Source of the DNA: JAJYIW01 sp036787065
GTDB lineage: Bacteria; Chloroflexota; Anaerolineae; Anaerolineales; Anaerolineaceae
NCBI GenBank assembly: GCA_036787065.1
Contig: DAIQPZ010000074.1
Location: forward strand, 1 to 12,167
Direction of reading: 5' to 3'
Length of the DNA: 12,167 bases
The notes beneath the pieces were generated by a model that ran no database searches, was not told the DNA's origin, and was given only the letters and a program-made list of their open reading frames with translations. Shown here piece by piece: positions 6,930-12,167 of this stretch. The first letter of the stretch is position 1; the number at the start of each line of letters is the position of its first letter. The position numbers and the translations under genes are program-made.

Positions 6930-9545
6930 ATGATCCCACTTTATTTACGATTGTCCGGCTTTTTATCCTACCGTGAGCCTGCTGAGCTGGATTTCACCGG
7001 CTTCAATCTGGCGTGCATCTCGGGCAATAACGGGGCGGGGAAGTCATCCCTGCTGGATGCGATCACCTGGGCGTTGTTTGGCCAGGCGCGCCGGAAGGAC
7101 GATGACTTGATCAATTCAGGCGCTAAGGCGGCCGAGGTGATTTTTGACTTCGCTTATGAGACTAACGTCTACCGCATCCGGCGCAGCAAACCCAAAGACA
7201 AAACGACCGATTTGCAGTTCCAGATTTTGCAGGCTGATATTCATTATCAGCCGGGCCTGGGTGCTGTGTCCCTGGGCGGAGGAGCACAAAAACCGGCGGA
7301 CTGGAAGACGTTGACGGAAAAAAGTGTTCGTGAGACGGAAAAGGCGATCCAGAAAACCTTGCGCATGGATTATGACACGTTCACCAACGCATCTTTTTTT
7401 CTGCAAGGCAAAGCCGACCAGTTTGCCCAGCAGCAGCCCGCGGATCGCAAAAGCATCTTGAGCAGGATCCTGGGCCTGGATGAATGGGAGATCTATCGTG
7501 ACCGCGCGATTGACGAGCGGCGCAACCTGGAAGGCGAGCTGATCGGGATTGACGGCCGGCTGCGCGAGATCAACGCGGAACTGGATGAAGGGCCAGTGCG
7601 GCGCGCCAGGTTGTTTGAGCTTGAAGAACAGCTTGATCGTCTGGTAAAGGCCAGGTTGGCCCAGGTCGCGGGCCTGGAGAGCCTGCGCCAGCGCGCGTCT
7701 TTGCTGACAGAGCAGCGCCGCCTGGTGGATACCCTGGCGAACCAATTGAATAAGGGGATGTACGGGCACGATCAATTGGCGGGTGTCCTGGTAGAACGCC
7801 AGGTTGAGCAGCAGGATTATGCTCGTATGCTGGAGGGGGCTTCCAAGATCGCGGCTGCCTACCAGTCCTGGCAGGCAGCGCGAGGCGTTCTGGAGACATG
7901 GGATAAGGTGGCTGCCCAGTTCCGCCAGTATGAAAAGCGCCGTTCGGCCCCTCTGCTTGAAATTGAAACGGAAAAGGCGCGCCTGACCCAGGAAGCGGCC
8001 AATCTACTCCGGCAGCAGCAGGGGGTAAACCAGGCCCTGGCAGAAATCCTGCTTTTAGAGACCGGACGCCAGGCCGCGCAAAAGGCGTTGGAGGCGGCGG
8101 CTGGCCAGCTCGAGCGCCGCGGCCAACTGGAACAAGACCGGCGGGATTTGCAGCAGAGGCAGGCGGTTGCCAGGGCAGAAAACCCGCGGTTGCGAGCCGA
8201 GATGGATGAGCTTAGGGAACGCATCGATCGGTTGAGCCAGGCAGAAGGCGCGGTTTGCCCGTTGTGTGGCCAACCGTTATCTCCTCAGGATCGCATGAAC
8301 CTGGTGGAAAGTTTAAATGGCCAGGGCAAAGGCATGGCGGAACGCTTCCACCAGAACCAGGCACTGCTTAAGGATTTTGAGAACCAGCTTAATAGCCTAA
8401 AAAAAGGAATTGACGATCTGACCGGATTGGATAATGAACTGAGGCAGCAGGGCCGCCTGGTGGACCAGCGCGGCGACCGGCTGAGCCAGATCCACCAGTT
8501 GGCCAGTCAGTGGCAAGAGTTGGGCGAACCTCGCCTCCAAGAATTAGAAAAGCAACTGCGGGAGGCAAATTTCGCGCTTAATGCGCGCCAAAAACTTGCG
8601 GAAGTGGATGCTGAGCTCAAGGTGATCGGCTATGATGCCGCCGCCCACGAAGCGGTGAGGCAGGCCGAACTGAATGGTCGGGCATCCGAAACCGAGCTGC
8701 GCGCCCTCGATAAGGCACAGGCGGCCCTGGCTCCATTAGAGCGGGAAATATCAGATATGCAGGTCCGGTTGGCTGCCCAGAAAGAGGATATTGCCCGCCA
8801 AAAGGTCGTTTACGACCAGTCCGCCGCCAGTTATGCGGCGGCGGCTGCCCAGATGCCAGACGTGGATAAGGCTGAGCAGGAGATGCTTGTTCTGCAGGAG
8901 CAGGAGAACCGGATGCGCATGGAAGTGGGCGGAGCGCGCCAGAAAGTGGACGTTCTCGACCAGCTCCATCGCCGCCAGAAGGAATTGAATGAAGCGCGCG
9001 TAGGGATTGCTCAGCGCATCGCGCGCCTGAAGACGCTTGAGCGGGCTTTTGGCAAAGATGGGGTCCCCGCGCTGTTAATCGAGCAGGCCCTCCCAGAAAT
9101 TGAGGACCAGGCCAACCGTATCCTCGATGGGTTAAGCGGCGGCAACATGACCGTGCGCTTTGCCACCCAGAAAGAATATAAAGATAGGAAAAGGGACGAT
9201 AAAAAAGAAACCCTGGAAATAAAAATCAGCGATGGAGCCGGACTGCGCGATTATGAGTTGTATTCCGGAGGAGAGGCTTTCCGTGTCAATTTCGCCATTC
9301 GCCTGGCGCTTTCGCGCGTGTTGGCCCAACGCGCCGGGGCGCGCCTGCAAACCCTGGTGATCGACGAAGGCTTTGGCAGCCAGGACGCCCAGGGACGCCA
9401 GCGGTTAATTGAAGCGATTAACCTGGTCAAAGCCGATTTTTCGAAGATCCTGGTGATCACGCATCTTGATGAACTCAAAGATGCCTTTCCCAATCGCATC
9501 GAGGTGGAAAAGGACGAACACGGCTCGCAGCTGAGGGTGATTTAA
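6930..9545 (+). CDS. Rad50/SbcC-type SMC ATPase with zinc hook
   Basis: This 871-residue protein has the split ABC-ATPase layout of Rad50/SbcC. The N-terminal lobe has SGNNGAGKSS (31-40, Walker A) and FFLQGKADQF with the Q-loop Gln159. A long Gln/Glu/Arg-rich coiled coil follows (about 175-435), then the CPLCG zinc hook (Cys443, Cys446) almost exactly mid-protein, and the returning coil (about 455-700). The C-terminal lobe has YSGGEAFR (778-785, ABC signature), TLVIDEGFG (808-816, Walker B Asp812/Glu813) and SQD (817-819, D-loop). The length is nearer to archaeal Rad50 (about 880) than to E. coli SbcC (about 1050). The usual nuclease partner Mre11/SbcD is not in the window; instead it closes the nurA-herA operon. 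Its TAA overlaps the stop of the convergent phosphoribosyltransferase gene. Confidence 0.92.
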   Translation: MIPLYLRLSGFLSYREPAELDFTGFNLACISGNNGAGKSSLLDAITWALFGQARRKDDDLINSGAKAAEVIFDFAYETNVYRIRRSKPKDKTTDLQFQILQADIHYQPGLGAVSLGGGAQKPADWKTLTEKSVRETEKAIQKTLRMDYDTFTNASFFLQGKADQFAQQQPADRKSILSRILGLDEWEIYRDRAIDERRNLEGELIGIDGRLREINAELDEGPVRRARLFELEEQLDRLVKARLAQVAGLESLRQRASLLTEQRRLVDTLANQLNKGMYGHDQLAGVLVERQVEQQDYARMLEGASKIAAAYQSWQAARGVLETWDKVAAQFRQYEKRRSAPLLEIETEKARLTQEAANLLRQQQGVNQALAEILLLETGRQAAQKALEAAAGQLERRGQLEQDRRDLQQRQAVARAENPRLRAEMDELRERIDRLSQAEGAVCPLCGQPLSPQDRMNLVESLNGQGKGMAERFHQNQALLKDFENQLNSLKKGIDDLTGLDNELRQQGRLVDQRGDRLSQIHQLASQWQELGEPRLQELEKQLREANFALNARQKLAEVDAELKVIGYDAAAHEAVRQAELNGRASETELRALDKAQAALAPLEREISDMQVRLAAQKEDIARQKVVYDQSAASYAAAAAQMPDVDKAEQEMLVLQEQENRMRMEVGGARQKVDVLDQLHRRQKELNEARVGIAQRIARLKTLERAFGKDGVPALLIEQALPEIEDQANRILDGLSGGNMTVRFATQKEYKDRKRDDKKETLEIKISDGAGLRDYELYSGGEAFRVNFAIRLALSRVLAQRAGARLQTLVIDEGFGSQDAQGRQRLIEAINLVKADFSKILVITHLDELKDAFPNRIEVEKDEHGSQLRVI

Positions 9546-10039
9546 AAATCGCGCAGCAGCACACTCTCGGGGCCGCGGTTTATCTCCCAGGGGTAGATAA
9601 TGTGCGCGTCGGTGATAGCGGCGTAATAATCGGGACGCGCGGTGCCAAACAGGTTGCGGTGGGGGTTGAAGTGCATCACACAGGTGTAAGGCACCCCCCC
9701 CGCGACGGATATCCGGTTTTTAACCGACGTGATTGTCCTTCCGGAGCCCCATACGTCATCCACGATCAGGATGCACTGATCGCGCAGCAGTGGGTCTTCT
9801 GGAAACATTAAAAATTGGGGCCACGCCAGCAGGCGGCCCGCCTCGTCCTCGGTCTGCGCCGGGAAATTGACCGATGCGGTTAAGATTGACTCGATCCCCA
9901 TCGATTCGGCCAGCAGGCCGCCGGGGACAATCCCGCCACGGGTGATCATGAGCATGGCGTCATATTCCTCTTCCAATTGGGGGATGAGGTGGTCGATCAG
10001 CTTATCAATATCATTCCAGGTGAGCAGTTCTTTTCGCAT
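9542..10039 (-). CDS. Purine/xanthine-type phosphoribosyltransferase
   Basis: This 165-residue type I phosphoribosyltransferase has the PRPP-binding motif ILIVDDVWGSGRT at 90-102 and the pyrophosphate loop MITRGGIVPGG at 31-41. A YPWE segment (149-152) near the C-terminus resembles bacterial xanthine/guanine phosphoribosyltransferases. These enzymes attach ribose-5-phosphate from PRPP to a purine base in salvage. The base specificity cannot be read safely here, so Gpt-like is a likelihood rather than a fact. The gene is 29 bases downstream of the membrane-protein gene on the same strand and probably shares its promoter. A run of eight Gs on the coding strand (9694-9701) encodes part of AGGV and is a possible slippage site. 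The stop overlaps that of the Rad50 gene by 4 bases. Confidence 0.87.
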   Translation of the reverse strand: MRKELLTWNDIDKLIDHLIPQLEEEYDAMLMITRGGIVPGGLLAESMGIESILTASVNFPAQTEDEAGRLLAWPQFLMFPEDPLLRDQCILIVDDVWGSGRTITSVKNRISVAGGVPYTCVMHFNPHRNLFGTARPDYYAAITDAHIIYPWEINRGPESVLLRDF

Positions 10040-10068
10040 GAAGTCTTCCCTACGACAGATGGTTGGCT

Positions 10069-11022
10069 TTATTTCTCGAGCGCGGCGGCTAACAACATAG
10101 GCACGCTGGCAGGTTCGGTCAGGTTTTCCAGGCGAGCTTTCTCTGCGGTGCAGGACCAGAGATAAAGACAGGTAGCATAAACCGTGTTGATATAAGCGCC
10201 AAAAACGATGGCGGCCAGAAAAAATAGGTCGAACGTAAATAGACTCAGGCTGGCAAACAGCGCCGAGCGGAGTGCAATACCGTGGCTGTGTTGGATGGTG
10301 AAATGGTAAAGGCTCCAGCCTGAAGCAATTCCGATCAAACTGAGTAACCCTCCTACCAACCAGCTCAAAGGTCTGACCCCGATCAGGTTGGCGCTCAGGC
10401 GCAGCGCATGGCTTTGGATAAATTGGGCCGCGCGCGACAGACTTTCTTTTAATTTTAGCCCCTCGATGCCCATGATCGGAATGACCAGGTAAGAAGCATT
10501 CACCCAGGTTGTATCGAAGGCTACCGGTTTAGCTGACTGGCGAAGGGGAGTTTCTGCTACGACCTCTTCCAGCTCCGCCTGACCATCTGGTCGGGGGGGT
10601 GTGCTGGCGGGCAGGTGGCTGGAGCGGAGCTTGAACCGGCTTGCCGCCCAGAGGCCTGGGCTGGCCAGTGAGAAGAGCAGCAGGTCCAGCCAGGTTTTGC
10701 GCAAACTGGCCAGTTGGCCGGTTGGACCGGGGGGTTCGTGGATCAGGTGAGCATACGCCTGGGTAGCAGTCAAAGCTGAAAAGATTGCGCCAGCGGCGAG
10801 CTGGCCAAAAAGCATGGCACACAACAGGAATCCGGTCAGTGCCATGCCTGCCGGGCTGCCCCAGCCGGTAGCCAGGCTCAGCCCGATCAGAATCAGGCAC
10901 ACCAGGGCGATGGCCAGCCCAGTAAGCACTGAATAGCCAGACGGCCTTAACCCGGCGGGGTTTAACCGGGTCATGCCAAATACCTGTTTAACAAAAATAA
11001 ACCCTCTTTTCAAGCTCTGCAT
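10069..11022 (-). CDS. Unrecognised polytopic membrane protein
   Basis: I do not recognise this 317-residue protein with confidence. Hydrophobic segments at about 30-53, 58-86, 111-128, 217-240 and 255-290 suggest four to six membrane helices. A soluble, Pro- and Glu-rich stretch lies at about 130-165. A motif at 172-200 (TWVNASYLVIPIMGIEGL, then KLKESLSRAAQFI) resembles the interfacial VP-x-x-x-E-G-L plus amphipathic helix pattern seen in several poorly characterised bacterial membrane families such as DUF6159. That resemblance is from memory and weak. The start at ATG 11022 follows AAGGG by about 10 bases and sits 16-17 bases downstream of the predicted transcription start of an extended -10 promoter. 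It lies 29 bases before the phosphoribosyltransferase gene, so the two are probably cotranscribed. Confidence 0.7.
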   Translation of the reverse strand: MQSLKRGFIFVKQVFGMTRLNPAGLRPSGYSVLTGLAIALVCLILIGLSLATGWGSPAGMALTGFLLCAMLFGQLAAGAIFSALTATQAYAHLIHEPPGPTGQLASLRKTWLDLLLFSLASPGLWAASRFKLRSSHLPASTPPRPDGQAELEEVVAETPLRQSAKPVAFDTTWVNASYLVIPIMGIEGLKLKESLSRAAQFIQSHALRLSANLIGVRPLSWLVGGLLSLIGIASGWSLYHFTIQHSHGIALRSALFASLSLFTFDLFFLAAIVFGAYINTVYATCLYLWSCTAEKARLENLTEPASVPMLLAAALEK

Positions 11023-11044
11023 GCGCGTGCACCCTTAAATAAAG

Positions 11045-11053
11045 ATTATAGCA
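11045..11053 (-). promoter_or_regulatory. Extended -10 promoter for the membrane protein and phosphoribosyltransferase genes
   Basis: On the minus strand this reads TGCTATAAT, a perfect extended -10 element. No good -35 box lies at the usual distance (the bases there read roughly CCCGCG), which fits extended -10 promoters. Transcription would start near 11038, giving a short leader to the ATG at 11022. Confidence 0.6.
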
Positions 11054-11072
11054 GGTTTTATTATTGTCGCGG

Positions 11073-11088
11073 GTTACGCGGTTACGCG
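11073..11088. repeat. 8-bp tandem duplication at the NDPK-like gene stop
   Basis: GTTACGCG occurs twice in tandem at 11073-11080 and 11081-11088. The second copy contains the stop codon (TAA on the minus strand, 11082-11084). If read through, the first copy would supply a TAA in another frame. This is most simply a small replication-slippage duplication. Confidence 0.6.
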
Positions 11089-12095
11089 CCAGCGGTTTTG
11101 ATCAACTGGGTGCAGCGCTCGATGGCCTCAGCGGTATCCAGGTTTTCAGTCAGGCTAAAGAGATCGACCGGCTTCCCATCCAGGACTGAGGTGGGATTGG
11201 ACAGTGCTTTTTCAATATCCGCCGGCTGCAAACCCGCGGCCAGCATGCGGCTCGCCAGGTTGGTCTTGTGGATATCGAATTGGACCGCGCTCAAACGGCT
11301 GAGGAAATTACGGATTTCAAACAAGGCTTCGTAAGGCCCGGCCGACAGGTGGACGTAATTGTTTGAAATGGCAATATTATCGGCGTGGTAGAGGGATTTG
11401 TTTTTGAACAACTCGCCCCGGATCGAAGCCGGGTTGGAGCGTTCGGGATAGGTGTCACCGGCCAGGTCATCTTTCAACACTCTCCATGTCGTATCCGCTT
11501 CCAGCAGAAGCACAATAATCTTATGGGTCGGATCGGTAAAGTGCGCCAGCTGGCTGGGATGGAAACCGTTGACCAGTACCACCTTGCTGCCGTCGACCTC
11601 GTAACTTTGAATGTAAAAACCGCTGCGTAGTTTGACCGATTTTTTCGACAACCACAGGTCGTTGAGGGAATCGGCATTGTAGGTTTTGAAACAGGCGAGG
11701 AATTCGTGCCCGCCCAGGAAGTCATATTCTTTCAGGTCGATCTTCAGACTGTTCTGGATGAATTCGACTTCTTTGTCTGTGAGCAGGTTGGATGCCCGGC
11801 GCGAGAGTGTATTGATGTAGCCGTAATGGCGATCCATGATGCTCAACTCGTCCAGGCGCGCGCCGTTTAGAAGCAAAGCGCCGGATACACTCACCTGGCG
11901 TTCGGCAAATTTATTCAACACCATGCGGCTGATAGCGTTGAATTCGTCCTGGGTCTTTGCGATAAAACATTCCGGTTTAAAGAAAAATAATAATTCGTTG
12001 CGCCTGGCCTGGTCGAAATGGAAGGGGGCGATCAGGGCCTCTTTTTGGTTGCTTGAGAAAATTGAAGCAAGCTGGCTTTCTACGTCATTCGACAT
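11082..12095 (-). CDS. Nucleoside-diphosphate-kinase-like protein with large insertion
   Basis: This 337-residue protein carries an NDPK-like fold in two pieces. ELLFFFKPECF (34-44, Lys40) matches the first strand of NDPK (IKPDAV-like). MDRHYG (87-92) matches the Y-x-x-H region. After about 85 inserted residues, FHPSQLAHFTDPTHKIIVLLL (178-198) matches the LVEFMTSGP-type strand. Then come TWRVLKDDLAG (203-213, Arg205), TYPERSNPASIRG (215-227, Thr215, Arg226) and SNNYVHLS (244-251). Asn246 and His249 sit exactly where the NDPK active-site Asn and phospho-accepting His belong. The Asp of the usual H-x-S-D is Ala252; Glu260 is kept. About 70 further residues follow. Start: ATG 12095 has GGAGA about 6 bases upstream, preferred over an in-frame TTG at 12128 close to the predicted transcript start. 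Activity is plausible but unproven. Confidence 0.7.
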   Translation of the reverse strand: MSNDVESQLASIFSSNQKEALIAPFHFDQARRNELLFFFKPECFIAKTQDEFNAISRMVLNKFAERQVSVSGALLLNGARLDELSIMDRHYGYINTLSRRASNLLTDKEVEFIQNSLKIDLKEYDFLGGHEFLACFKTYNADSLNDLWLSKKSVKLRSGFYIQSYEVDGSKVVLVNGFHPSQLAHFTDPTHKIIVLLLEADTTWRVLKDDLAGDTYPERSNPASIRGELFKNKSLYHADNIAISNNYVHLSAGPYEALFEIRNFLSRLSAVQFDIHKTNLASRMLAAGLQPADIEKALSNPTSVLDGKPVDLFSLTENLDTAEAIERCTQLIKTAGA

Positions 12096-12142
12096 GGAAC
12101 GTCTCCATCTTATAATTAGGTAAGTCAATAATAATCCTCTGG

Positions 12143-12148
12143 ATTATA
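12143..12148 (-). promoter_or_regulatory. Candidate -10 box for the NDPK-like gene
   Basis: A perfect TATAAT is read on the minus strand. The -35 position falls at or beyond the window edge (about 12166 onward), so it cannot be judged. Transcription would start near 12136, giving a leader of about 40 bases to the ATG at 12095. Confidence 0.5.
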
Positions 12149-12167
12149 CAATCATTTTTCCAATGCG

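Noticed and set aside
7116..7775. 219-residue open frame on the minus strand inside the Rad50-like gene
   Set aside because: It lies fully opposite a strongly supported coiled-coil coding region with Walker and Q-loop motifs. No ribosome binding site or family match was seen.
12096..12128. TTG start of the NDPK-like gene adding 11 residues
   Set aside because: The added residues (MTYLIIRWRRS) do not fit the fold. The TTG lies only about 8 bases after the predicted transcription start, and ATG 12095 has a better ribosome binding site.
1..12167. CRISPR arrays, tRNA or rRNA genes, insertion sequences, prophage remnants
   Set aside because: No regularly spaced repeats, no tRNA-like clover pattern, no transposase or integrase motifs and no terminal inverted repeats were seen. 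Almost all of the sequence is accounted for by intact genes.

Overview
The window looks like chromosomal DNA of a bacterium, most likely a member of the Chloroflexota (Anaerolineae-like). This placement is an inference. It rests on a standard bacterial pyrH-frr-uppS-cdsA cluster sitting next to a NurA / HAS-barrel / HerA / Rad50 DNA-end-processing operon of archaeal flavour, and on a long, modified nucleoside-diphosphate-kinase-like protein. No rRNA, tRNA, CRISPR array, transposase, phage gene or integrase was seen, so the region reads as stable chromosome rather than a mobile island.

Layout. Positions 1-2470 (+ strand) hold the 3' end of pyrH (UMP kinase), frr (ribosome recycling factor, GTG start), uppS (undecaprenyl-diphosphate synthase type) and cdsA (CDP-diacylglycerol synthase). 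A perfect 19-bp hairpin lies between pyrH and frr. The cluster stops after cdsA, without the dxr and rseP genes that often follow, and meets a convergent SIMPL-domain lipoprotein gene (2473-3219, - strand) with only 2 bp between the stop codons.

Positions 3418-9545 (+ strand) hold a compact four-gene operon: a NurA-type nuclease, a free-standing HAS-barrel protein, a HerA-type hexameric ATPase and a Rad50/SbcC-type SMC ATPase with a CPLC zinc hook. Gene junctions are a 4-bp ATGA overlap, 15 bp and 3 bp, and a plausible sigma70-type promoter precedes nurA. In archaea, HerA and NurA resect DNA double-strand breaks together with Mre11-Rad50. Here no mre11/sbcD gene is present in the window, although a Rad50-like protein is, and an extra HAS-barrel protein sits between nuclease and motor. 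This is the most interesting part of the window.

Positions 9542-12095 (- strand) hold three genes transcribed right to left: an NDPK-like protein with a large internal insertion and a C-terminal extension, an unrecognised polytopic membrane protein, and a purine/xanthine-type phosphoribosyltransferase whose stop codon overlaps that of the Rad50 gene. Two TATAAT boxes mark likely promoters for the NDPK-like gene and for the membrane-protein/phosphoribosyltransferase pair.
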